From the NCBI GenBank assembly GCA_013002205.1, contig JABDKN010000125.1, forward strand, positions 1 to 34,128: a stretch of 34,128 nucleotides of DNA. Direction: 5' to 3'. The notes under the pieces were generated by a model that did no database searches, was not told the DNA's origin, and worked only from the letters and a program-made list of their open reading frames with translations. Every line of letters begins with the position of its first letter. Position 1 is the stretch's first letter. Position numbers and translations under genes: made by a program. This document shows, piece after piece, positions 16,917-25,660 of this stretch. The DNA is from Granulosicoccus sp. (GTDB lineage Bacteria; Pseudomonadota; Gammaproteobacteria; Granulosicoccales; Granulosicoccaceae).

Positions 16917-17007
16917 ATGACACCGCGCCTGTCCCTGATCGATCACGTCATCGCACCGAGGATAACCAGCACGTTCATTTTCACGCAACCACGAGAGCGC
17001 ACCCGTC

Positions 17008-18021
17008 ATGTTGAAATTTGCAGCCATTGGCCTTGACCATCGACATATCTACGAACAGGTCGGTCGACTGCTGGAACTGGGGGCCAGTTGCACGGGATTC
17101 TGGACCGACGGAGAGCCGGAACCCCTGAAGGGATTCACCAGGCGATTTCCGGAGCTGCAGCGTGTGGCTGATCCTGCAGTGCTGTATGACGATCCGGATG
17201 TTCAGCTCATCGTCACTGCCGCCATACCGCGTGAGCGTGCCGGGATAGCCCTGCGTGCCATGCACGCCGGCAAGGATGTGATGAGTGACAAACCCGGTGT
17301 GACGACACTGGCTGATCTGCAGCGCCTGCGCGTGGCGGTAGCAGAAACCGGACGCATCTGGTCGGTCAATTTCTCCGAGCGCTTTGAGGTACCCGCGACC
17401 CAGAAGGCGGCAGAGCTGGTGGCCGAGGGCAGGATTGGTCGGGTCGTCCAGACCCTGGGCATGGGTCCGCATCGACTCAACAAGCCTACGCGCCCTGACT
17501 GGTTTTTCGACACCGCGGCCTATGGGGGCATACTGGCTGATATCGGCAGTCACCAGATAGACCAGTTTCTCATTTTCACGGGGTCAAGCGATGCAGAGAT
17601 CGTCTCTTCCACCGTGGCCAATTACAACAATTCCGGTACGCCCGGGTTGCAGGACTTCGGTGAGATCGTGCTGCGCAGTGATCGCGGTCACGGCTATGTT
17701 CGGCTTGACTGGTACACCCCTGACGGATTGCCGACCTGGGGCGATGGCAGGTTGACGATCCTGGGCACCGAGGGTTATATCGAGCTGCGAAAGTATGTGG
17801 ACATCGCCGGTCGCGACGGCACCAACCACCTGTTCCTGGTGGATGGTCACGGCATGGAACACATCGATTGCTCCGGGCAGCCATTGCCCTACTACCAGCA
17901 GTTGATCAGCGACATCGAGCAGCGCAGCGAAACGGCCATGAGCCAGGCACACTGCTTCAAGGTCATGGAGCTGGCCTTGCGAGCGCAGTCACAGGCGGTT
18001 GACCTCGGAATCAGAACTTGA
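17008..18021 (+). CDS. Gfo/Idh/MocA-family oxidoreductase (first of pair)
   Basis: 337-residue NAD(P)-dependent dehydrogenase of the glucose-fructose oxidoreductase/inositol dehydrogenase family. The Rossmann part (1-120) starts with FAAIGLDHRHIY, in which the usual GxGxxG is replaced by GLDHRH, as in a subgroup of these proteins. DKPG (about 95-98) supplies the catalytic Lys. The C-terminal alpha/beta domain includes GGILADIGSHQIDQFL with the conserved His. Its last codons overlap the TTG start of the next gene. Divergence from the 841-residue gene suggests that they act on the same carbohydrate. Substrate unknown. Confidence 0.9.
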   Translation: MLKFAAIGLDHRHIYEQVGRLLELGASCTGFWTDGEPEPLKGFTRRFPELQRVADPAVLYDDPDVQLIVTAAIPRERAGIALRAMHAGKDVMSDKPGVTTLADLQRLRVAVAETGRIWSVNFSERFEVPATQKAAELVAEGRIGRVVQTLGMGPHRLNKPTRPDWFFDTAAYGGILADIGSHQIDQFLIFTGSSDAEIVSSTVANYNNSGTPGLQDFGEIVLRSDRGHGYVRLDWYTPDGLPTWGDGRLTILGTEGYIELRKYVDIAGRDGTNHLFLVDGHGMEHIDCSGQPLPYYQQLISDIEQRSETAMSQAHCFKVMELALRAQSQAVDLGIRT

Positions 18022-19079
18022 GCACGACACTACGCGTAGCCATCGTCGGCGCCGGAATCGGTGCTGAGCATCTGAAAGCCTATCTGGCCCTGCCAGATCT
18101 CTATCGGGTAGTCAGTATTGCCGATCTCGACCGGCAGCGCGCTGCACCGCTCGTGGCAGCAGCTGGCGCCGACTACGATGACTCGCTGCAGGCTGTGCTG
18201 GCTCGTGAGGATGTGGATGTCGTGGATATCTGCCTGCCACCGCAATTGCACAAAGAGGCCGTGCTGGGTGCGCTGGCCTGTGGCAGGCACGTCATCTGCG
18301 AGAAGCCATTGACCGGATCACTTGCGCAGTGTGATGAGATCATGGCCGCGGCAGCGGCTTCGACCGGCCAGGTCATGCCGGTGTTCCAGTATCGCTTTGG
18401 CCAGGGCCTGGGTCAGCTGCGCCGCCTGATCGATACGGGCCTGGCCGGCCGGCCGTTTGTCGCTACCGTGGAGACCCACTGGAATCGTGACGCAAACTAC
18501 TATGCAGTGCCCTGGCGTGGGCGATGGGATACCGAACTCGGCGGCGCCATCGTCGGGCATGCGATACATGCACATGATCTGCTGGTGCACACACTCGGTC
18601 CCATCGTCGCGGTACAGGCGCAACTGGCAACGCGCGTCAACCAGATCGACGTGGAGGACTGCGCTGCCTTCATCATCGGAATGGGCAATGGTGCACTGGT
18701 CACCTCGTCTGTCACGCTGGGCAGTGCGCGTGATCAATCCCGACTGCGATTCTGTTTTGAAAACCTGTCGGCACAAAGCAGCCTGGATCCCTACAACCCT
18801 GGCACCTCACCCTGGACATTCCAGGCAAGGGATCCGTTTGAGCAAAGCAGGATCGACTCAGCGCTGGCAGATTACCCTGCGCACCAGGAAGGTTTCGCCC
18901 GTCAGTTCGAGCTGGCACATGCCGCCCTGACCGAGGGCACCCCACTGCCGGTCACCCTGGCTGACGCCCGCGCATCGCTGGAACTGATTACCGCAGCCTA
19001 CTCCTCTCATGCCACGGGCGAACGCGTCAGGTTGCCACTGAACGCCGATCACCCCGGCTACGCCGGGTGGGTACCGTGA
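18018..19079 (+). CDS. Gfo/Idh/MocA-family oxidoreductase (second of pair)
   Basis: 353-residue dehydrogenase with the typical nucleotide site VAIVGAGIGAEH at the N terminus, the catalytic Lys in CEKPL (about 95-99) and GGAIVGHAIHAHDLLVH (about 175-191) in the C-terminal domain. The start is a TTG at 18018-18020 overlapping the previous stop (TTGA); no ATG gives a complete Rossmann fold, so the rare start is required. Tight coupling to its neighbour suggests a heteromeric complex or consecutive steps. It differs clearly in sequence from the first copy, so the pair is not a recent duplication. Confidence 0.9.
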   Translation: MSTTLRVAIVGAGIGAEHLKAYLALPDLYRVVSIADLDRQRAAPLVAAAGADYDDSLQAVLAREDVDVVDICLPPQLHKEAVLGALACGRHVICEKPLTGSLAQCDEIMAAAAASTGQVMPVFQYRFGQGLGQLRRLIDTGLAGRPFVATVETHWNRDANYYAVPWRGRWDTELGGAIVGHAIHAHDLLVHTLGPIVAVQAQLATRVNQIDVEDCAAFIIGMGNGALVTSSVTLGSARDQSRLRFCFENLSAQSSLDPYNPGTSPWTFQARDPFEQSRIDSALADYPAHQEGFARQFELAHAALTEGTPLPVTLADARASLELITAAYSSHATGERVRLPLNADHPGYAGWVP

Positions 19080-19081
19080 AC

Positions 19082-20005
19082 TCATTCTCTGCCTCCTTTG
19101 ACGATATACACCGCCAGCAGTATCAGGGCCGCCCCGACCCAGGAGATCAGACTGAGCCTTTCACCGAGCAACAGGAAACCGGCCATCGCAGCAAACACGG
19201 TTTCCATGGACAATAGAATGGAAGCGCGAGGTGCGGGCACGTGCTGCAGGGCAATTGCCATGAGACCGAAGGTCAGAGCACTGGACAGGACGCCCACGTA
19301 CAGTATCGGGATGGCTGCCGCGAGCAGGCGACTGGTGTCTATGGATTCCAGCAGGAGCGCCGCTGTCAGGCCCAGAACCGCCACGACAACAAACTGCACG
19401 AAGGTGTAGCTCATAGGCTGAGCATGGCGGGATGCTTCACCCGATATGATGATCAGGCAAGCCCAGAAAATCGATGAACACGCGACTAGAATGTCGCCCG
19501 TGTTCAGGGCACTAAGCGAACCGCCACTGAGACCCCAGACACCTGTAGAGGCCAGTATAACCGCCAGCCAGATGCGTATCCCCGGTCTCTGCCGGCGCAC
19601 CATCCAGAACAGCAAGGGTGTGACCACAACGTAGAGCGCTGTGAGAAAACCGGTGTTGGTGACCGTAGCCGTGACGATTCCGGTCTGCTGGACTGCGGCA
19701 GCAACAAAGAACACCAGGCCGGCGAACATCCCGTAGGCCACGACGTATCGTCCACCGCCCAAATCGGGTTCGTGCCGTGATACCGCAGTCGGCTCATCGC
19801 GAAATACGGCCAGTCCCCGGCACCAGCCTTGCTCGGCCATGACAAAAGGCAGCAGTGCTGCCGCTGCTACCGTGCCGCGCATACCGAGAAAGAGTAGCGG
19901 ACCAATCTGCAGCATGGCAATCTTCTGGAAATAGAATGCCACGCCCCAGATGAACGCTGCCAGCAGGATGAACAGGTCACCGCGGACACGTCCGGACAAA
20001 TGCAT
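19082..20005 (-). CDS. EamA/DMT-family transporter
   Basis: 307-residue inner-membrane protein with two EamA repeats and about ten transmembrane helices, including GDLFILLAAFIWGVAFYFQK at the start and the glycine-rich final helices LISWVGAALILLAVYIV. The family exports or exchanges metabolites such as amino acids; the cargo here is not evident. The start ATG (20003-20005) was chosen because it is four bases after the YHS gene stop and places the first helix at the N terminus; upstream starts would run into that gene. Co-transcription with the YHS gene is likely. Confidence 0.88.
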   Translation of the reverse strand: MHLSGRVRGDLFILLAAFIWGVAFYFQKIAMLQIGPLLFLGMRGTVAAAALLPFVMAEQGWCRGLAVFRDEPTAVSRHEPDLGGGRYVVAYGMFAGLVFFVAAAVQQTGIVTATVTNTGFLTALYVVVTPLLFWMVRRQRPGIRIWLAVILASTGVWGLSGGSLSALNTGDILVACSSIFWACLIIISGEASRHAQPMSYTFVQFVVVAVLGLTAALLLESIDTSRLLAAAIPILYVGVLSSALTFGLMAIALQHVPAPRASILLSMETVFAAMAGFLLLGERLSLISWVGAALILLAVYIVKGGRE

Positions 20006-20009
20006 CAGC

Positions 20010-20498
20010 TTAGTTCGACAGACTCTCCCAGGCTGCGTCTGCATCCTGTTTGTAGGTTTCCCAGTTGCCCCCGGTCCAGCGATCCCGCCCACGCGCTGCG
20101 TAAAACAGGTAGAGTCTGTCATCGAAAATTTCCCAGTGCGTACCATCGGTGCGCACCAGTCCCTCGCCCAGGCTCAGTGCATTGGCGCAGAATCCATTGT
20201 AGGCAGGTGAATACTTCTGCGGATCGGCAGCAAACAGTGCGCTGCTCTCCTGGGTCGCAAACAGCCATTTGGCACCCTTGTACTCCACCGTGTAGCCCTT
20301 TGTACCTTCTACGGCAGACGCCTGCGGTTCAGGCTCGATCTGATGATAGAGCACCGAATCATGACCACCGATGGCCACGCCGCCGAAACGGGATTTGGAC
20401 ACGGGTTCGGCCGCCATGACCAGTGAGGATGCCAGCAGGGCGAGAAGTGCAAGTGCCAGGCTTGTTATATATCGAGAAGCAGCAATGTTTGTTTTCAT
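20010..20498 (-). CDS. Exported YHS-domain protein
   Basis: 162-residue protein with a signal peptide (about residues 1-30, ending near VMAAEP) and a YHS-type domain. The features are GVAIGGHDSVLYH, YTVEYKGAKWLFATQESSALFAADPQKY split across the core, and NGFCANALSLGEG. Such small exported proteins are common in proteobacteria and are thought to bind metal or heme, but their role is not firmly known. The ATG at 20496-20498 places the signal peptide first; the upstream extension of 79 residues is rejected. A 236-base stretch without a gene precedes it; I see no clear promoter there. Confidence 0.88.
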   Translation of the reverse strand: MKTNIAASRYITSLALALLALLASSLVMAAEPVSKSRFGGVAIGGHDSVLYHQIEPEPQASAVEGTKGYTVEYKGAKWLFATQESSALFAADPQKYSPAYNGFCANALSLGEGLVRTDGTHWEIFDDRLYLFYAARGRDRWTGGNWETYKQDADAAWESLSN

Positions 20499-20734
20499 GA
20501 GCAGTTTCGCGTGAGGATTCGACTTTAAGGTAGCGTGCCGAGTGGCCAGGTTCATGCTGGCAGTTGCAACGTCGCAGGAATGCTCCAGAGCAGGGAGGCA
20601 TGGGAATACTGACCCGCGAACGCTGTAAAGGTTTCCACGTTCTTCAGCCACAGGCCAGCACGCACAGGCACCACGGCACAGCGGCACTAGGGCACTACTG
20701 AGCACTACTGCACCACCACGCCACAGTGCCGGCA

Positions 20735-22810
20735 TCAGGTCCCGGCACGCACCCAGACCGCGGTATCATGAAACACCGCGCCACCGTCGGGTTTTCCCGG
20801 TTCGCTGCTGATCAGGGTATTGATACCCAGACCACCGGCAAAATCCTTGTTATGCCACAGCCCCTCCACCACCACGGTGCCGGTCTGCACTCCGTCGAAG
20901 GCCAAAGCGGTCAACGACACCTGACCCAGCGCGTTGCCCAGTGTCACCAGTTCGCCATCTTCGAGCTGATAGCGAGCCAGGTCATCCGGGTGGATCCGTG
21001 CAAGCGGACGTTTCTCCATCTTCCGACTCGATTGCGTTTCTGAAAAACTGGTATTGAGAAATTGCCGTGCGGGAGCTGCCACGAGACGCAAGGGGCAATC
21101 CTCAGTAGGTGAATCGATGACCGCCCAGTGATCGGGAAACGAGGGCATGCCCGAGAAATGCCTGCCCACTGCGCTCCAGTCCGGAGAAAAATGGAACCGT
21201 TTGTCCGGGGTACCGAAACCGTTCAGGAAATTGGCATCGGCGAACGAGGGCCACGCACGATCCACACCGCCGCTGGCCACCACACTGGCATAATCCGGCA
21301 AGTCCGATGATTGCAGCAGGTTGTCGATCAATTCGCGCTCACTCAGGTGGAAGCCTGCCTGCGTCAGTCCCAGACGTCGTGCCATGGCCTGCAGGACCCA
21401 GTGGTTGCTGCGACATTCACCGGGTGGTTCCAGCAATTTCGGACCGATCTGCAGGTGGGTATGACCACTGGCGGTGTAGATATCGTCATGCTCCAGAAAC
21501 ATGGTAGCCGGCAGTATGATGTCAGCGTACGCGGCCGTCTCGGTCAGAAACTGCTCATGCACGACGGTGAACAGATCATCCCGGGCCAGACCATCGAGAA
21601 CGCGGCGCGTGTCCGGTGCCACTACGGCCGGGTTCGTATTCTGGATGAACAGGGCCTCGATGGCCGGTCCTCCCTGCAGATCGTCGGGATGCCCGGTCAG
21701 CGCATGGCCGATACGCGACTGATCGATGATGCGGGTACTGCACGGAATGTCCAGTCCCTGGATCTGCGTCCTGTCCAGCTCATAGATGGCCGCGTTGCCG
21801 TACAGCGCACCACCACCTTCGTACTGCCATGCACCACTGACCGCTGGCAGGCAACTGACAGCGTGCATGTTCACCGCACCATTGCGGGAGCGGGTAAAGC
21901 CGTAGCCGATACGCAGGAAGGCTTTTTTCGTGCGCCCGTACAGCCTTGCGAATTCGACGATCTGCTCCACGGGCAGACCCGTTATCTGTGAGGCCCAGCC
22001 AGGGGTTCGGGTGGCCAGATGCTGCCGCAATTGCTCAGGCTGGTCGGTGTACGCAGCCATATAGGCCTGGTCAGCCAGGCCTTCCTCGAACAGAACATGC
22101 ATCACGGCACAGGCCAGCGCACCATCTGTGCCGGGTTTCAGCATCAGGTGCAGGTCGGCCTTTTCCGCGGTCCTGGTCCGGTAGGGATCCACGACCACGA
22201 ACTTTGCACCATTGAGCCGCTTTGCCTGCGCCACATGATGCATTACATTGACCTGGGTATTGACCGGGTTACCACCCCAGACCACGATCAGATCGCTCTT
22301 GCGCATCATGCGCACATCACTGCCGCTCTTGATCCCGGCACCCGCCTTGAATCCTGCGTCCGACAGGGCAACGCAATAGGTGGAGTGCTGGCGTGACGTG
22401 CCGTAGGCACGGCGGAATCGATCGAGGCCGTCACGCTGCACCAGTCCCATCGTGCCGGCATAGTGGAATGGCCAGATGGCTTCGGCACCGCTACGCTGCC
22501 GGATACTGTCGAATCGCTGGCAGATGGTATCCAGTGCGTCCTCCCAGCTGATGGGCTCGAACAGGGAGTCGGCCGCTGTGCCGGCACCCGGTTTCCCGCC
22601 AGCCTTGCGCCGGAGTGGCCTCATCAGGCGATCCGGGTGATGTACCCGCTCGGCATAGCGCGACACCTTGGCGCAGATGACGCCCTGGGTGTAACTGTGG
22701 TCCCTGGCACCGTACACACGGCCTATTCTGTGTTCATCCAGCACTTCCACATCCAGAGCGCAAGTGCTCGGACAGTCATGTGGGCAGACACTGCGCTGGC
22801 GTGTACTCAC
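20735..22810 (-). CDS. Molybdopterin-dependent oxidoreductase (4Fe-4S, DMSO-reductase superfamily)
   Basis: 691-residue predicted Mo/W-bis-MGD enzyme. It begins with the 4Fe-4S motif Cys9-x3-Cys13-x3-Cys17-x28-Cys46 (CPHDCPSTC ... GVICAKV). MGD-binding segments include DLIVVWGGNPVNTQ and VVVDPYRTRTAEKADLHL, and the C-terminal molydopterin dinucleotide-binding domain includes RIHPDDLARYQLEDGELVTL. There is no Tat signal, so it is cytoplasmic. The GTG at 22808-22810, seven bases after the kinase stop, is preferred; an ATG at 22891 would overlap the kinase gene by 74 bases. Substrate unknown. It is the last member of the tight operon, which suggests a redox step on the same compound or an intermediate. 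Confidence 0.9.
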   Translation of the reverse strand: MSTRQRSVCPHDCPSTCALDVEVLDEHRIGRVYGARDHSYTQGVICAKVSRYAERVHHPDRLMRPLRRKAGGKPGAGTAADSLFEPISWEDALDTICQRFDSIRQRSGAEAIWPFHYAGTMGLVQRDGLDRFRRAYGTSRQHSTYCVALSDAGFKAGAGIKSGSDVRMMRKSDLIVVWGGNPVNTQVNVMHHVAQAKRLNGAKFVVVDPYRTRTAEKADLHLMLKPGTDGALACAVMHVLFEEGLADQAYMAAYTDQPEQLRQHLATRTPGWASQITGLPVEQIVEFARLYGRTKKAFLRIGYGFTRSRNGAVNMHAVSCLPAVSGAWQYEGGGALYGNAAIYELDRTQIQGLDIPCSTRIIDQSRIGHALTGHPDDLQGGPAIEALFIQNTNPAVVAPDTRRVLDGLARDDLFTVVHEQFLTETAAYADIILPATMFLEHDDIYTASGHTHLQIGPKLLEPPGECRSNHWVLQAMARRLGLTQAGFHLSERELIDNLLQSSDLPDYASVVASGGVDRAWPSFADANFLNGFGTPDKRFHFSPDWSAVGRHFSGMPSFPDHWAVIDSPTEDCPLRLVAAPARQFLNTSFSETQSSRKMEKRPLARIHPDDLARYQLEDGELVTLGNALGQVSLTALAFDGVQTGTVVVEGLWHNKDFAGGLGINTLISSEPGKPDGGAVFHDTAVWVRAGT

Positions 22811-22817
22811 CAGCGGC

Positions 22818-24455
22818 TTACTGGCTGGTGTTACGGGCGGCGAGCATGGCAAAGTAACGTGCGACCGCTTCCGCACCCGGATCGATGACACCCTGCAATG
22901 AGGCTGCCGGCACGTAGGTTGACCGCCCTGAACGCGCGCGGCTCATCCGGGCAGTTGCGTCAGCCCCCTTGCGTGCCGCCTGTGCCGCCTGTTGCAGACT
23001 GCCACTGTCCAGCAGTTCGTCCAGTGCAGGAACCAGCGCATCGATCATGGTCCGGTCTCCCAGCGAGGCGCCACCATACGTCATCATGCGCCTGACGCCC
23101 TCACGCAGAGCCGTTAACGTGTCATCACCAGCGCGTGCAGCATCACTGGCCGCCGAAAACAGGATGGCCAGCAATACGCCGCTGGAGCCACCCATGGACA
23201 CCGACAACTGGTCACTGATGGCACGCAGCAACGCCGGTGGATCGGCCAGCGGCAATTTACCGATGACCGCGTGCAGATTACGGGCAGCCTGCGCAACGGT
23301 TGAACCCGTGTCACCGTCTCCCGTTCTGGCGTCCAGTGCATTCAGGTCGTCCTGCATGGCCAGGAACGCTGCACAGCTGTCAGCAATCAATCCGCTCACC
23401 GATTCGTCATGACTCGAGTCACCGGGGGTCGTACGCAGACCTTCCGGAAGCGGCTGCACATCGATGGCTCCGACACGATGACTGCCGGGCCAGGCCGCAC
23501 AGTTTACCGGCGACTCCAGGGCTTGCATCCATTCCTCCTGCGCAGGCAGCAGCGATACGCTGAAGCCATGCATATCCAGGGATGTCATCATCGGTGCAGG
23601 ACCAATGACTGCCCTGATATGCTGGCCAGAGGCAGTATCCAGCAGTGTCTTCAGCAGTATCTGCATTTCCAGCGGCGTTGCACCGCCAAGGTTATTGAGC
23701 AGCATGACCTGCCCAGTCCCGCCATCCAGCGACTCACCCAGTTTGTCCATCAGCACGGTGCAGACCGATGTGGCCGTCGTGAAATCGATCATCTGGACAC
23801 CCGGTTCGCCGTGTATGCCCAGCCCCAGTTCCGCCTTGCCGGTGGGCACCCTTGCATCCTTGCTGCTGCCGGGCACCGTGCAGTTGTCCAGCGCTACGCC
23901 GTAGCTTCGGGCAGCCTTCGCCACGGCGCGCGCGGCGCTTGCGACCGTCGCCAGGGACGCGCCCTGCGAGGCCAGGTGCCCGGCGATCTTGTGCACGAAC
24001 AAGGTACCGGCAACGCCGCGTGGCTGGGGCAAGTCAGGCAAGGCCACATCATCACCCACGACCACCATCTCCACCTTTCTGCCAAGCGCCTTGGCACGCT
24101 CCGCTGCCAGGCCGAAATTGAGACGATCGCCGGTATAGTTCTTGACGATCAGCAGGCAACCGGCGTCCCCGGTCACTGCCAGGATACCGGCCAGCACCGC
24201 TTCGACACTGGGCGAGGCGAAGACTTCACCGCACACGGCCGCACTCAACAGCCCCTCTGCCACGAACCCGGCATGCGCAGGCTCGTGGCCGGAGCCACCG
24301 CCGGACACCAGCGCCACCGACGCGTTACCCGTATCACGCCGAAAAATAACCTTGATGTGCGGATAACCATCCAGTCGACTGAGACGATGGGTGCGCAACA
24401 GTCCATCCAGTGCGTCAGTGACCAGATGATCGGTCGAGTTGATGAATTGCGTCAT
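22818..24455 (-). CDS. Dihydroxyacetone kinase-like protein, fused DhaK-DhaL (ATP-dependent)
   Basis: 545 residues. The DhaK domain (about 1-330) has SGGGSGHEPAHAGFV (51-65), the Lys/Asp-containing IVKNYTGDRLNF (103-114) and the covalent-substrate His215 in GLGIHGEPG. The DhaL domain (about 350-545) has the Mg-ATP aspartates in LDARTGDGDTG (Asp375, Asp380, Asp382) and DALVPALDEL. Fusion of both domains marks the ATP-using rather than the PTS-using form. Members phosphorylate dihydroxyacetone, glyceraldehyde, or C4 ketoses such as erythrulose. Here it sits between a dehydrogenase and an oxidoreductase gene, not with glycerol genes, so a different small ketose is likely. Confidence 0.94.
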   Translation of the reverse strand: MTQFINSTDHLVTDALDGLLRTHRLSRLDGYPHIKVIFRRDTGNASVALVSGGGSGHEPAHAGFVAEGLLSAAVCGEVFASPSVEAVLAGILAVTGDAGCLLIVKNYTGDRLNFGLAAERAKALGRKVEMVVVGDDVALPDLPQPRGVAGTLFVHKIAGHLASQGASLATVASAARAVAKAARSYGVALDNCTVPGSSKDARVPTGKAELGLGIHGEPGVQMIDFTTATSVCTVLMDKLGESLDGGTGQVMLLNNLGGATPLEMQILLKTLLDTASGQHIRAVIGPAPMMTSLDMHGFSVSLLPAQEEWMQALESPVNCAAWPGSHRVGAIDVQPLPEGLRTTPGDSSHDESVSGLIADSCAAFLAMQDDLNALDARTGDGDTGSTVAQAARNLHAVIGKLPLADPPALLRAISDQLSVSMGGSSGVLLAILFSAASDAARAGDDTLTALREGVRRMMTYGGASLGDRTMIDALVPALDELLDSGSLQQAAQAARKGADATARMSRARSGRSTYVPAASLQGVIDPGAEAVARYFAMLAARNTSQ

Positions 24456-24464
24456 GAGCGTTGC

Positions 24465-25655
24465 TCAGCCGTTGCCGGATGGAATGTCGAGTGATTTCCA
24501 GACACCACCCTCCTGCGAAGAACCGACGACGGCAGCTACGAAGGCCACACCTGCCAGTCCGTCGTGCACGGTGGGATACAGACAGCCAGATGGCGGAGTA
24601 CGAGCGTCACGAGCGGCGTAAATAGCCTCCGCGGCGTCGGCATAAAGGCTGGCAAATCCCTCCAGATAACCTTCCGGGTGTCCGGCGGGTATACGTGTGT
24701 GGCCAGCCGCTGCCTCACTGGCCCCACTGCCACCGCGGGTAATCAGCTGGCGTGGTTTGCCCAGCTCCGTGAACCACAGGTAGTTGGGATCCTCCTGACT
24801 CCACTCGATACCAGCCTGGCTGCCGTAGATGCGCAGTCGCAGGGCGTTTTCATTGCCCGTGGCAACCTGGCTTGACCACAACACGCCGCGAGCCCCTCCA
24901 CGGTATCGCAGCAGGACATTCGCGTTGTCATCCAGCTTGCGTCCCGGGACGAAACTCTGGATATCTGCGCACAGGGACTCCAGCTCAAGCCCCGATACGA
25001 AGCCTGCCAGGTTGAAGGCATGCGTACCGATGTCGCCGATGCAGCCGCCCATGCCGGAACGTTCCGGGTCAGTTCGCCATCCAGCCTGCTTCTGCCCGCT
25101 GTCTTCCAGCTTGGTCGCCAGCCAGTCCTGTGCGTACTCCGCCTGTATGACGCGGATGTCACCCAGCAACCCCTGGGTAATCATCTCCCTGGCCTGCCTG
25201 ATCATTGGATAGGCCGTGTAGTTGTGCGTCAGTACAAACAGGGCTTTCGAGGCAGAGACCTTCTCCACCAGCGACTTTGCATCGGCAAGGCTCGCTGTCA
25301 TCGGCTTGTCACAGATGACATGGATACCACGCTCCAGGAATGCACAGGCAACCGGATAATGCAGATGATTCGGCGTCACGATACTGACCGCCTCGATACC
25401 ATCCTCACGTGCGGCTTCGCGCTCAGCCATGTCACTGAAACTGGCATAGGCGCGCTCAGCGGACACGCCCAGATCGACAGCCGACGCCAGAGATTTCTCG
25501 GGTGTCGATGAAAACGCGCCAGCGACCAGTTCATAGTGATCATCCAGCCTGGATGCCATGCGATGCACGCCACCGATGAAGGCATCGCGGCCGCCACCCA
25601 CCATGCCGAGCCTTATGCGTGCAGGACGCGCCTGCTGTGTTGTCCCGTCGACCAT
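24465..25655 (-). CDS. Gfo/Idh/MocA-family dehydrogenase
   Basis: 396-residue NAD(P)-linked sugar or polyol dehydrogenase. The nucleotide site reads IRLGMVGGGRDAFIGGVH (14-31), the catalytic Lys is in CDKPM (about 115-119), and the substrate domain holds GGCIGDIGTHAFNL with the conserved Asp and His. It lies 5 bases from the isomerase gene upstream and 9 bases from the kinase gene downstream, so these are co-transcribed. Gfo/Idh plus TIM-barrel isomerase pairs are known for oxidising a hydroxyl of a sugar or glycoside and then isomerising or eliminating; this is the most likely type of job here. Confidence 0.93.
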   Translation of the reverse strand: MVDGTTQQARPARIRLGMVGGGRDAFIGGVHRMASRLDDHYELVAGAFSSTPEKSLASAVDLGVSAERAYASFSDMAEREAAREDGIEAVSIVTPNHLHYPVACAFLERGIHVICDKPMTASLADAKSLVEKVSASKALFVLTHNYTAYPMIRQAREMITQGLLGDIRVIQAEYAQDWLATKLEDSGQKQAGWRTDPERSGMGGCIGDIGTHAFNLAGFVSGLELESLCADIQSFVPGRKLDDNANVLLRYRGGARGVLWSSQVATGNENALRLRIYGSQAGIEWSQEDPNYLWFTELGKPRQLITRGGSGASEAAAGHTRIPAGHPEGYLEGFASLYADAAEAIYAARDARTPPSGCLYPTVHDGLAGVAFVAAVVGSSQEGGVWKSLDIPSGNG

Positions 25656-25660
25656 GATGC

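Noticed and set aside
16747-16923. 59-residue N-terminal extension of the 841-residue protein
   Set aside because: The extension is Arg/Cys/Pro-rich, unlike a folded domain, and would place coding sequence over the intergenic palindrome and probable promoter.
23409-24494. 361-codon plus-strand open frame
   Set aside because: It is antisense to the DhaK-DhaL gene and has no recognisable motif.
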